Source: Stachybotrys elegans
Lineage: Eukaryota > Ascomycota > Sordariomycetes > Hypocreales > Stachybotryaceae
Assembly: GCA_020746835.1 (NCBI GenBank)
Contig: JAGPNK010000022.1
Location: 1-64,000 of the forward strand
Direction: 5' to 3'
DNA length: 64,000 nt
The position numbers were made by a program, and so were the translations under genes. The notes under the pieces are model-generated. The model searched no databases and was not told the origin of the DNA. It worked only from the letters and a program-made list of their open reading frames with translations. Shown in pieces: positions 11,670 through 21,745 of the stretch (its first letter is position 1; each line of letters begins with the position of its first letter).

Positions 11670-12878
11670 TTATTTTCCTTCCAAGTACACAGGCTTAGTA
11701 TAGAAATTCGTATCCTCCGTGACCTTCACCAAGTCCTCGTCTGAATACCACTGCGCCCGAAGCTCGACATCAGGCCTCGCGTTTTCTAGAAAGAACCTTT
11801 CCTGGGAGGAAGGTAAGTGGACCTTGAGGTAGTAATTTGGGTGGTGCGGGCTCTGCGCACAGTAAGTCAAGTGTTCAGCAAATTGTTACAGCTGATTTGA
11901 AGAGCTAGGGAGAGGACGCACCATGTATCCCAGAGCCAGCATGACCCGGTGGGCATTGCTATGGTTAGGCATGCCGGCGTGCCACAGCCTGAGGTCCCGG
12001 ATCATCGCATCTCCCCTGCCACATGCAGGCTGAATCGGCGGGCGAATCTTGCGGCGCTCATCCTTGGCCTCCTCGCTGATGGGCGGGATGGTGCCGCCGA
12101 TCTCAGCCAGCCCAGGGTACGCCGCGATGTCCTCTTCCGTCTCTGCGACTTTCTGCTCCGCCTGCGTGGTGTGGGCGTGGGAGCCAAGCCAGAACTCTGT
12201 GGAACCGTTCTCGATGCTAAAGTCGCAGAGCGGGATGTTGGTAATGAAGTAGTAGGGGTACAGCGGATGATCAAAGACGGAGTCCTTGTGCACCGGTTGT
12301 CGCTGGCCGCCGGTGTTGGCGAGGGCGGTGTTGGCGGTCATCCAGTTCCATATAGGACGGTGGCCAAGGTAGCTATCACATCTTAGGACTGAGATGGTGA
12401 GGCGAGTGGACTTGTTTTGTTTACGAGAGAGGGACAACGAGTGCGAGGAGATGCGACTCACGCGTTGGCAGTCTGCAGCACAAAGGGGTTGAAGTAGACG
12501 TCCTTGCTTAAGAGATTAGGCTCCATGACCGGCGGCCGCTGCAAGATATTTGCTACGGCAATTAGTTTTATAATCCCAAGCACGTAGGGTATGCAAGCTG
12601 TCATTCTTCGGATCGCCTTTTCCAGAGGCTGGCTTCTTACACTTGATACCGTGATTGTACTCCTGGCTCGGGTCACAGATTCTGCGGTCGGCGTCGTCGC
12701 ACATCCATGTGTTGAGTTTGTCGATGGTCTCAACAGGGATGACGTTCTTCAGGACAACCAAACCGTCTTGGTTGAGAGCGCCGAGGACCTTGACTAGGGT
12801 CTCGGGGCTATACTTGCCCTCGAACCGCTCCTGGTCCGATATGAAAATGGACTGGACGTCCGTGGCGCCGACCGACAT
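11670..12878 (-). CDS. Phytanoyl-CoA dioxygenase (PhyH) family protein
   Basis: Four minus-strand exons (12878-12650, 12552-12462, 12372-11922, 11852-11670) give a 317-residue Fe(II)/2-oxoglutarate oxygenase of the PhyH family. Visible features: DGLVVLKNVIP near the N terminus, NILQRPPVMEP across the first junction, the iron-binding His-x-Asp in RQPVHKDS, the ENGSTEFWLGSH block, GDAMIRDLRLWHAG, and a distal His plus 2OG-binding Arg in NAHRVMLALGY. All three metal ligands and the Arg are present, so it should be active. Fungal PhyH proteins hydroxylate diverse small molecules, often in secondary metabolism, and the substrate here is unknown. Introns are 97, 89 and 69 nt. The first junction was chosen because it keeps the NILQ/PP motif in frame; a nearer donor would leave an intron of only 31 nt. 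Confidence 0.87.
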
Positions 12879-13695
12879 GGCTGGCGGTGATAGAAGGTTG
12901 TTGGTTGCCGTAAGTGCAATTGGATGGAGAGGAATAAGCTATGACTTAGGTTCAGACGGTGCGTATCCAGGTTAGAGCGTGTTTCCGAAATGCAAAATGC
13001 CTCACACGATCACCTCCACGATGTATCTGTCCGGTCGAGTTCAATCCAGCTAAAGCCCCCGCTCTTGGAAGGAGAGCTAGCCGGGATCTTTCGTGACTGG
13101 TCTTTATGATGTGCTGTGGGGTAGGCAGCGTTTACTATCTTAGCCTACCTCTCCAGCGGCCCCATCAAGATACGGATTTGGGATATGAAGAGATATGGAG
13201 ATGTGGAGTATGGATGCACACTAATCAACTTATCATTGCCCTGCTATCAACCATATCTAAAATCCATATCACAGTCGTATCAGTCCCACCGTATCAATTT
13301 AGTCTTATCAGTCCAGCCGAATCAGTCCAGTAGCGAAGATAACGCCTTGACCCTCCTGTGCCCGTCCCGATAACGATCACTCAATACAACAAATGAACTC
13401 TCTCTGAGATCAGGAAACGTCTGCCTCGGTAGAGCGAGGCACACTATACGATAACGGCTCGACCCTTTTGCACTATCTGATTGTAAAAGAGACATTAGAT
13501 TACTGTATCTCAATGGCTTGATCCGCTAATTTGCTACACAGCCGGAATCACTTGACATGACTCAGAAATTACCCTGTTTTCAGGACAACTAAGCACATTA
13601 TTCGTAGCGGTAATGCAGCGGCATTGACACCCTTCAAAGTCTTTCAAGGTATCAGCCCGGATTGTTTACGCTTCATTCGATTATTGAAAGTGAGA
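12879..13695. other. Intergenic region between PhyH and UPRT genes
   Basis: A divergent promoter region of about 0.8 kb. It contains a short 14-bp-period array (13276-13323) and CTTATC at 13229 and 13304. No gene was recognised. Confidence 0.55.
13276..13323. promoter_or_regulatory. 14-bp-period TATC repeat upstream of the first UPRT gene
   Basis: TATC occurs at 13278, 13292 and 13306 and a variant AATC at 13320, exactly 14 bp apart, mostly in a YRTATCAGTCC context. TATC is the reverse of the GATA core. The phasing suggests a small tandem duplication that multiplied candidate GATA-factor sites about 0.4 kb before the gene. Confidence 0.45.
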
Positions 13696-14549
13696 ATGGC
13701 GTGGCTCAAGGAAAACCTATCGGTCCTTCCCCCATCGAGGACTTTGCTCGCGAAAATGACTATCATTCGAGATGAGACAACTACGATGAAGAGCTTTGTC
13801 GCGGCCTTTCAGTTGGTGGCACTCCAATTGGTAATTCAAGGTAAGAGATGGCGGTAAGATCTCGAGTCTTCAAGCTGACGGTGTGACAGCACTGGATTTA
13901 GTCCCTGTGGAAGCCGTCAACATCACTACGCCCACTCAGGCACTGTTCGATGGCGTCCGCCAAGTACGCCCTCTTTGTGGTATCAGCGTTTTGCGAGCTG
14001 GGGCTAGTATGGAGGATGCTCTCCGTACGGCTTATGAGTGCGTTTAGACATGGTGGACACGATGGCTAAAATTGCTGACCGTTATCAAGCGGGCCTTTGA
14101 GTTTTGGCAAAATTCTCATTCAACGAGACGAGGACACTTGCCTTCCCACGCACTTGTACTCCAAATTACCTGGTAATATAGCAGAAAGCAGTGCGTCCCC
14201 TACGTGGCCTACGGGCCGGCTGCGCGCTGACATGGATTTCAGATGTCTTCATCCTCGAGCCGATGCTTGCAACCGGCGGATCCATCTGTAAAGCGATTGA
14301 TATCGTAGCAGGGCAGGGCGTGCCACTTCGACATATAGTAGTAGTGAGCATACTAGCATCTGGGCCAGCCATTCAACTTGTCCTTGAAAAGTATCCGGGC
14401 TTGCATATTGTCACGGCTGCGGTTGATGAGAAGCTTAATGCCAAAAGGTCAGTTGTAGTCATACTATTAGTATTTGCGCTAACGATATCTGCAGCCAGAT
14501 TATGCCCGGTCTCGGGGATTTTGGCGACAGGTTTTTTGGTACGGTTTAG
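13696..14549 (+). CDS. Uracil phosphoribosyltransferase homologue 1
   Basis: Five exons (13696-13840, 13890-14037, 14090-14172, 14243-14447, 14495-14549) splice to 211 residues. UPRT converts uracil plus PRPP to UMP. Diagnostic blocks are in order: MTIIRDETT, GISVLRAGASMEDAL, GKILIQRDEDT, LYSKLP, the PRPP loop EPMLATGGS, IVTAAVD, and PGLGDFGDRFFGT at the C terminus, which is the uracil-binding end. The PRPP-loop acid is Glu where Asp is usual. All introns have GT-AG ends and fall in different phases, so the model is strongly constrained. It is the canonical-looking member of two UPRT genes flanking the ALDH gene. In the yeast URC pathway a UPRT (URC6/urg2) is required for uracil catabolism, but this copy could equally serve salvage. 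The start ATG is the first in frame. Confidence 0.88.
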
Positions 14550-14868
14550 TTCATAAGAAAGGAGGAGCCCCTCGGGTCCAGTTAATATATCTCGTGGCTG
14601 GTTTTGAACCTGAATTGTCCTCGGCGAAAGATGAGCACGCGTGGTACGGCCGAATTACCTAACATTTTCAAGGTTTATTTCAAACCTTACCGATAAGCCT
14701 TATCAGCATGACCACATCCCTCCTAGCTTTAGTGCAAGCAGTCAACGTATACGCAGTCTCCTAGTGTGATTAACTACGGATCGTCGTTTCAAAGTAATCC
14801 CGCAACAGCCGTCTGTCCAGCATCTTCATCTCCCACCTTCGGCCAATGCACAGGCGTATTGACCACCG

Positions 14869-16470
14869 ATGATCTCTACAATGAATGATGGCGATCGTGA
14901 AGTCATACAGACTTCACCGCCATCTAGCCCCCGGAAACGAGCGAGAATGGAGCTAAGTTTGAACCACGTCGAGGAAGACGCAGTCGGGCCGTCTCCGGAT
15001 GCCCAGGCCACCAGCTACGTGAGGCCACAGCAAGCACCTAGTGTCGCACAGAACTTCGTCAATGGAGAGTTCTCCATGTCCAAGTCAAGGGCTTGGAGGA
15101 TAGTTCTGGATCCAGTGACGCAGAAAGTGCTGACAAGACTGCCGGAATCCACCGCAGTCGAGGTTCAGCACGCTGTGCAGGCTGCCAAATCAGCACAGCG
15201 GGCATGGGCAGGGTTGTCGCTCGCCCAAAGACGTCTCTGCATGCTGAAATGGCTCGATGTCATGCGTAAGCATGCTAGTGACGTCCAGCGCGTGCTCCAG
15301 TTTGAACTCGGCAAGACGGGAAAGGACGCTGAGTCGGAAATCCTGCGAGCTATAGAAAGCTTGGAGGCTGTCTGCACAACGACCACAGCGACAGGTCAAC
15401 ATTGGTCGACGCAAGGGATGGACACATACACGGTTCTGGAACCCCTTGGGGTGTGTGCCGTCATCACACCGTTCAATTTTCCATTCATGATCCCTCTATG
15501 GTCAATACCAACCGCTCTGATGGCTGGCAACACCATTGTCCTCAAACCGTCCGAAAAGGCTCCTGGAGTCGCCGAGCTGTTGGCTCGCTATTCTCAGGAG
15601 GCTGAATTCCCGCCTGGCATCTTCAACGTCGTGCATGGCGGCTCGGGTGCCGTTGACAAACTCCTAGCAGATCATTCTGTCAGTGCTGTGACGTTTGTGG
15701 GATCTGAAGTGGCTGGAGAACGAGTGTATAATCACGGAAAGGCCACCAAGAAGCGCGTGCAGGTAGAGACCAGCGGAAAGAACCACGGCGTAGTGCTCCC
15801 CGACGCGACCAAGACTTCGACACTGTATGCCGTAGCTGGGAGTGCCTTTGGCACTGCCGGACAACGCTGTATGGCACTCAGCGTCATGATTTGCGTGGGA
15901 TCGACCAAGGATTGGATTGATGACCTAGTCCAACTCGCTCGTTCCCTCAAAGTGGGCTGCGGCTTTGATCCAGCTACCTCGATTGGGCCACTGGTCACTG
16001 CATCGGCAAAGGAGCAGGTCATGGCCGTCATAGATCTCGCGGAAGAGGAAGGTGCAGAGATCTTACTCGACGGCCGACAGTGCACCGTCCACGACTATCC
16101 CGATGGCAACTTCGTGGGACCTACTATCATCACCAAAGTCAAGACTTACATGCAATGCTATCAAAATGAGATCTTTGGGCCGGTTCTAGTCTGTCTGGAG
16201 GTTGAAACGCTGCAAGAGGCCATCGAGACGATTAACAACAACAGATACGGTAACGGATGTACATTATTCACTACGGATCCCACCCAAGCTCAGATCTTTC
16301 AGCGAGAAGTGAACGTGGGCCATGTGGGCATTAATGTACCGATTCTGGCATCATCTGGCGCCATTCCTCGAACAACCAATAAGGATTCTTTCCTGGGAGA
16401 CAACCCATCCAACCGCAATCAATGGGAGTTCTTCACTTCGACGAAGACAGTGTCTTGTATCTGGCGTTGA
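14869..16470 (+). CDS. Aldehyde dehydrogenase, methylmalonate-semialdehyde-dehydrogenase-like
   Basis: A single exon of 533 codons. The ALDH core shows ITPFNFPFMIPLW, the NAD-binding KPSEKAPG and TFVGSEVAGE segments, the catalytic Cys334 in GTAGQRCMALS, EIFGPVL, and a C-terminal SFLGD...QWEFFT stretch. GQRCMALS and the C-terminal end are typical of (methyl)malonate semialdehyde dehydrogenase. Unlike that CoA-dependent family as I recall it, a Glu is present at residue 300 (VETSGKNHG), exactly 34 residues before the catalytic Cys, the spacing of the general base in hydrolytic ALDHs. About 55 N-terminal residues precede the domain and include a PRKRAR basic patch. Within the cluster it could oxidise malonate semialdehyde derived from uracil's C3 skeleton. 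A second ATG at 14881 is an alternative start. Confidence 0.9.
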   Translation: MISTMNDGDREVIQTSPPSSPRKRARMELSLNHVEEDAVGPSPDAQATSYVRPQQAPSVAQNFVNGEFSMSKSRAWRIVLDPVTQKVLTRLPESTAVEVQHAVQAAKSAQRAWAGLSLAQRRLCMLKWLDVMRKHASDVQRVLQFELGKTGKDAESEILRAIESLEAVCTTTTATGQHWSTQGMDTYTVLEPLGVCAVITPFNFPFMIPLWSIPTALMAGNTIVLKPSEKAPGVAELLARYSQEAEFPPGIFNVVHGGSGAVDKLLADHSVSAVTFVGSEVAGERVYNHGKATKKRVQVETSGKNHGVVLPDATKTSTLYAVAGSAFGTAGQRCMALSVMICVGSTKDWIDDLVQLARSLKVGCGFDPATSIGPLVTASAKEQVMAVIDLAEEEGAEILLDGRQCTVHDYPDGNFVGPTIITKVKTYMQCYQNEIFGPVLVCLEVETLQEAIETINNNRYGNGCTLFTTDPTQAQIFQREVNVGHVGINVPILASSGAIPRTTNKDSFLGDNPSNRNQWEFFTSTKTVSCIWR

Positions 16471-16509
16471 ATTCATGCCGCATCAAAGTCGCTATGGACA
16501 ATAAGAGTT

Positions 16510-17151
16510 CTAAGCGGTGCCATACAGCCGATCACCTATGTCACCAACACCAGGCTTCACGTAGCCGCTGTTATCTAACTCGTTATCCACCTTCCCAACC
16601 ACCAGATCGAGCCCATCCGGCCAGATGGAGCTTACACGGGACAATCCATCTTTGCTTCCGAGGAGAGACACAAATGTAACTTTCTCAAGTCCCCAATCCC
16701 TGCATGAATTAGCACTTGGCCTCGTTGTTTACAAGAGTACAACATACCTCACTATGCTAATTGCTGCTTCAGCAGTACCACCAGTGGCTAGCAATGGATC
16801 CAGGATATAGCCTGTCTTGAGATTGGCTGACCTCGGACCCAACTTGTTGTAGTACTCGACTGGCATCAGCGTTTGTCGGTCTCGAAAGATTCCAAGATGG
16901 TACACGGAAATGTCTGCATCATCTGGGAACGCGGCGACGAAGTCATCCATCATGGACATTCCCGACCGTAGGATGACCATGATTGCAATTGGCTCATTCG
17001 TTGGGGCATGTCGGATGGCCAGTTTGGCCAGGATTGCGGTCAGCTCTCTCACCAGCTGCCTTACTCGACGGGGTGGAAGCGATGGATCCCGTAATTGTTC
17101 AAATTTACTGTTGAACGTCGCGTCATCGAGAACTGTCACAGTCGATGTCAT
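16510..17151 (-). CDS. Uracil phosphoribosyltransferase homologue 2 (divergent)
   Basis: Two exons (17151-16748 and 16699-16510, 48-nt intron) give 197 residues. The motifs are recognisably UPRT but diverged from the neighbour: AIMVILRSGMSMMDDF, a GIFRDRQTL segment, VEYYNKL, the PRPP loop LDPLLATGGTA with the usual Asp, and a C-terminal GVGDIGDRLYGT. The gene is convergent with the ALDH gene (39 bp between stops) and divergent from URC4, sharing its promoter. That pairing suggests this copy is the catabolic UPRT, equivalent to yeast URC6 / fission yeast urg2. The assignment between the two UPRT genes is inference. The ATG at 17149-17151 was chosen; frame upstream continues only to non-ATG codons. 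Confidence 0.87.
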
Positions 17152-17311
17152 TTTGTTGTCTTGAAGGGCCGGTTTTTGGAACGGTGGAGATGGACTGACC
17201 ACAGGTGCATATCACCAGGCGCTGTTGTATGTATAATAAGGCAGTTTTCAATGGGAGGGGCTCTGACCAATGTAAATGAACAGCTACCTACCAGTTATCA
17301 TACCTACCTCA

Positions 17312-17381
17312 GATAAGATGATAGGCGTGCCAACTCCCTTATCTATCTTCTACTGCGCTAGTTATCGGTTCATAAGATAAG
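17312..17381. promoter_or_regulatory. GATA-site cluster in the UPRT2/URC4 divergent promoter
   Basis: GATAAG at 17312 and 17376, CTTATC at 17338, plus GATAGG and TTATCGG variants, lie within 70 bp midway between the two divergent starts. Such sites bind AreA/NIT2-type nitrogen regulators in ascomycetes. Co-regulation of both genes from this region is inferred. Confidence 0.55.
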
Positions 17382-17542
17382 CTGGATTTATCGGCATTTG
17401 AGAATCCACACTTTGGCTCACTGGCGTATCAGATAGCCGCTGGAATGATTTCCACGTTGCTGCGACCATTAACCAACTCTTCACAAACTGTAAAATAACT
17501 TGTCACGAATCACAATTCTGGTGGGACCATCAACGAATTAAC

Positions 17543-18945
17543 ATGGCTTCCATTGACTACCTGCTCTCGCTGCAAGCGGTGAGAGAACGAGCAGATCAGG
17601 TCTTCAAAGTAGCGGAGAGGGACGAACTGTGTCACTTTACCTATCATGCAGATCGCATGCCAGCTGTTGCCAGTTACGTGAGCGATATTATAGAGGTAAT
17701 GCCCGGCTGATGAAGCAAGGTGAGAGTATTTGCTGACGAGTAACAGCGAGACTTTGGCCCGGATCGATTCAACGAGATTCCGCCCCATGGACGGTGGCAG
17801 CATTTCAATGTCGGTGGCAACGATCGCATTTCATCGCTGCTAGGGGGCGTCACCGAAGGACTCGCCAAGACTCGACTGCTGATCGACCTGTTCTGGGTGT
17901 CTGTTCTTCTGGATGCCGGCGCCGGAGACACTTGGTCGTTCACGGAGCCAGGATCGCAGCAGACATACAGCCGGTCTGAAGGACTTGCGGTGGCTTCACT
18001 CTATATGTTCAAGGCTGGTGCTTTCTCATCCGATACAAATGCACCTTTATCGGTGGACGGTAAGCGTCGAGCATACACAGAGAATATTAGCTGATGACAT
18101 TCTCAGGATATGCACTGAGTAATCTGACCCGAGATGTCCTTGCTACCGGGCTGCAAGTGTCTGCAAGCAACCCGTTGGTCGGTCTTGATGCAAGGCTGCA
18201 GCTTTTGCAGGACGTCGGTGCCTCACTACTCAAGACACATGGAATTCGTAATGGTCGTCCCAGCGATTTGATTGGTGAATTACCCCCATTGATCACCGAT
18301 CCTTTTCACTAACGGCCCACAGACATCCTGCTAGAAGCAGCACCCTCACCTGCCCCATTGGATTATACGGTCCTGTGGGATATATTGCAAAAAATACTCA
18401 TCCCTGCTTGGCCCAAGACTCGTACACACATTCAGGGTCGCCCTATTGGGGATGCTTGGCCGCTTGCAGCACTGGGGATCAGTGCAGACGGCACCGGGAA
18501 TATTCAACCGTTCCACAAGCTCACGCAATGGCTGGGATACTCTCTTACGGTGCCATTTTTCCGGATCCTCGGACGAGAATGGAGCAATCTGCAGTTGGGT
18601 ACCGGCCTGCCCGAGTATCGCAATGGTGGGCTTTTTGTCGACATGAAGGTTTTGACACTTAAGAAGCCTACCTTGGAGGCAGGTCAAGCCGCTTCAGGGC
18701 AAAATTTGCCGTTGCTCAATGCCACCGGAGACGCCATTATCGAATGGCGAGCAATGACCGTCGCTCTTCTTGATCGTCTTCACGTACTCATCTCGCCGCG
18801 ATTCGCAGAGAAAGGCGTCACCATCACGATGGCTCAGATGCTGGAGGCTGGGTCTTGGAAAGCTGGGAGAGAGCTTGCAGCGCAGCTCAGACCAAGCACG
18901 AAGTCCAGTCCGATATTGATTGAGGGAGACGGAACGATCTTTTGA
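17543..18945 (+). CDS. URC4: URC4/urg3-type uracil catabolism protein (DUF1688)
   Basis: Four exons (17543-17695, 17747-18059, 18107-18274, 18323-18945) give 418 residues, the usual length of DUF1688 proteins. Recognisable family blocks include FTYHADRMPAVASYV, PHGRWQHF, the GAGDTWSF segment after LLIDLFWVSVLLDA, SEGLAVASLYMF, NPLVGLDAR, GRPIGDAWPL and FHKLTQWL. In yeasts URC4 (urg3 in fission yeast) is one of the genes needed to use uracil as nitrogen source by the URC route; its biochemical step is unresolved. It lies directly upstream of URC1 on the same strand and divergent from a UPRT gene, the association expected for this pathway. All three introns have normal GT-AG ends and close the frame without gaps. 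Confidence 0.9.
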
Positions 18946-19747
18946 GAGACAGCGCTTTGATCTCTGTTCAGGAGGTGCTAATGGCAGATGGCATCTACAG
19001 GGCTGCCATGCATTATTTGCTGCGGGGCATAGACTAAGATGCCGTAGAAGACCATCGTAACTAGAGAAAAATTAAGTCACTGGCCTGTTTACCGAGACTC
19101 AGACCACGTTTTCCTGTGTATGTATGCCGATTACGGGGTAATCACTACGGTGCCGTTGGCCAGAAATACTGCTTCCAGTCGCCGGCACGGCAACATTGTT
19201 GAATTTGGCACGACTTCGGGAAATAATGTCTCGTATGACAGAATATTAGAGGTTCCCTGTCGCTTGAGTATGAGGCGGATATCATGTTGTAGCAGACCAA
19301 GACGTGCTACTCGATACATGACCAATCATTTGCTGCTCCTTATCCTATTACAGATAGCGCACAACGTAGCCGCAGGTACATAGATTGTAGTGATACAACA
19401 GATCCCCTGCCCGGCTACATCAAGCTACCTTGGGAACCTAGGTACTGTCTGCTTATCTGTGCAGTCCCTCCTGTGGTATTTCTAATCTTTGCCTGCATTT
19501 AGCGGGAGTGCTTATCATCAGCGACCGACTCCATCGATCTCACTAGCGAGAGGCTTATCTATCTACTTCAAGATTAGCCTATCCAAGGAATGGACAATCC
19601 AACCACAATGTCGTGCTCTGCTCGGCAGCACAGATCAAGTATGTAAGTGCTTCATATATCACACTCCTTTCCTGTCCCGTCCAATGCGGCCAAGTACAGC
19701 ATCTGTGTGAATAACCCCCCCCCGAAAATAGACAAAGAAGGGGCAAA
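18946..19747. promoter_or_regulatory. URC4-URC1 intergenic region with four CTTATC sites
   Basis: An 0.8-kb spacer without a gene. CTTATC (reverse of GATAAG) occurs at 19339, 19452, 19511 and 19554, that is four times in the 410 bp before URC1. A run of nine C's lies at about 19714-19722, close to the start codon. Confidence 0.5.
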
Positions 19748-21185
19748 ATGGTCAATACACTGAGCACTCCGCCCAAATCCCCCACTGAGTCCCAGACAAA
19801 GAGGGCAATCAAAAACCTCCTGGGGCAGCTCAACAAGCGCATCGTTCTCACCACGTATCCTGGACAGAGCGTTGCCAATCCCATTCCACTTCATTGGGGA
19901 GCAGCCACGGCCAAAGAACGTGGACCGGTCATTGTTTCAAGACATGAGAAGACGTTGAAGAGACGAAATGCCATTGGAGCGCATGGAGGCAGCTACAGTT
20001 TCTACAACGCGCTTGCCATAGCCGCTGGTGACCTCCCTTTCGGCTTCCGACCCGACTTTTCCAACACTCAACCGACCTTTGACTTCCCATATCAGCCGGC
20101 ATGGGGTGATGCAAGCAAGATCGTCTCCATGGATCCCTTTGGGCATGATATTGTCAAGCACTACGCTCAACACCTCGAAGACGGACTCGATGTGCGGCCT
20201 ACCATCGCCGTGACTCGAGCTACGATGCGAGTCGCGGAAATTGTTGATTCCATGAGGCTTGGTCGTCTGAAAGCAGACGGGAATATCGTCCTCAATGAGC
20301 ACGGTGACGTCCGAGTCACCAAAGTTGCTGTCGAGCCAGTATGGTATCTCCCGGGAGTTGCAGAAAGGTTCGGGGTGGACGAGGTTGCTTTGAGGCGGGC
20401 TCTCTTCGAGCATACGGGTGGAAGTTATCCGGAATTGATCACTAGGACAGACGTCCAGGTCTTCTTACCGCCCATAGGAGGCCTCACGGTGTATATCTTC
20501 GGCCCGCCTGAACGAGTTTCGGATCCTAATGTGAAGTTGGCTCTGCGCATCCACGACGAGTGCAACGGCTCAGACGTTTTCCAGTCTGACATCTGCACTT
20601 GTCGGCCCTATCTGGCCTTTGGGATCGAGGAGGCCATCAAGGAAGCGCAAAACGGTGGATCAGGTGTGGTCATCTACTTTAGGAAGGAAGGTCGCGCGCT
20701 TGGCGAAGTGGTCAAATATCTTGTCTACAATTCGCGAAAAAGAGGAGGAGATACCGCAGACAAGTATTTCCAGCGGACAGAAAACATCGCGGGAGTTCGA
20801 GACGTGAGTTTACCAATTATGTCGCGCCGCTTCCAACGCTGACTTTCCCGATAGATGCGCTTCCAGGCTCTCATGCCAGACATCTTGCAATGGCTCGGCA
20901 TTAAGAAGATCGACCGAATGCTCTCCATGTCAAACATGAAGCATGATGCCATCGTTGCGCAGGGGATACCGATCCTAGAGCGAATTCCCATTCCCGACGG
21001 TCAGTAATTCCACTCGATGATGACGTGGCTGACCTTTTGCAGAAATGATCCCGGCCGATTCACGTGTCGAGATTGATGCCAAAATCAATGCTGGATATTT
21101 CACGAAAGGTGAGGTTGTCACCGCAGACGCGTTGAAAGAAGTTGAAGGCAGAGGATGGGCCGGATGGGAGGATGTCACCCATTAA
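19748..21185 (+). CDS. URC1: URC1/urg1 GTP cyclohydrolase II-like protein
   Basis: Three exons (19748-20803, 20855-20999, 21043-21185) give 447 residues. The GTP cyclohydrolase II-like core shows LRIHDECNGSDVFQSDICTC, holding the three zinc-ligand cysteines (C-x-C pair plus the upstream Cys), and RKEGRALGEVVKYLVYN, matching the R-EGRG-GL-NK motif of RibA. Exon 2 provides MRFQALMPDILQWLGIKKI, equivalent to the C-terminal RibA segment. The long N-terminal region (about 240 residues, with a Tyr/Phe-rich stretch near 75-115) is characteristic of URC1 rather than of riboflavin enzymes. In yeasts URC1 (urg1 in fission yeast) is strongly uracil-induced and essential for uracil catabolism. Position next to URC4, a UPRT and a nucleobase permease supports the assignment. 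Confidence 0.91.
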
Positions 21186-21745
21186 GCGTACCAAAAACCT
21201 CAAGACCTTGGAGACACATGGTTGCTTTCCAATTTGTCTGCAAGAGCTATTTATAAGAGTCTCGGGACTTTCGTCGCCGGCCGAAGAATGCTGGATTTCA
21301 TTTGGTGTGTACCTACATTAGCATTAGGATGTAATCTCACTCTAAACCAGCCTATATTCAATTCAGCCTTGTGATTCTCGGCCTCGTATGATTAGATCCA
21401 AAAATTGGTTATCGTGCAGATCTTCCAGCAGGGACGACCTGCCGAAGTGAAACAGGCAACATACGCAGAGATGATACGGCTGCTCAAAGAACATGTTGGA
21501 CTCGACGACGGCGACTTGATCGCTTCCGTTGCAACTAATACTCGGGAAGACTAGAGTTTGGGGGCTGGAAGAGCTCAGTTCTTGACAAGCGAGCTATGAT
21601 AAGAGAAAGTTCATCTTAGGGCTGGTTGAGCTTGGATTGGAGTAGAAGGTTGATCTATCTACGCCAGCAATTTGACTATCTGTAATGACATCCAGTTCAA
21701 CCTTTCTTCCTATGTCCACCTTGTCAGCTACTACGTAATGCAGTG
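21186..21745. other. Intergenic region between URC1 and the permease
   Basis: A 560-bp spacer between convergent genes. A short stretch around 21416-21540 reads IFQQGRPAEVKQATYAEMI and continues to CIRFRCN-like sequence, reminiscent of a tautomerase-like peptide (a 4-oxalocrotonate-type or cis-CaaD-type scrap), but no start or first exon could be fixed. It is left unannotated as a gene. Confidence 0.35.

Noticed and set aside
12553..12589. A 31-nt intron in the PhyH gene
   Set aside because: Too short for a fungal intron; a 97-nt intron with a GTATCA donor gives the same acceptor and a better family match.
21416..21555. A tautomerase-like small gene between URC1 and the permease
   Set aside because: A peptide resembling a tautomerase is visible, but I could not fix a start, a first exon or an intact N-terminal Pro, so it is only mentioned in the intergenic entry.
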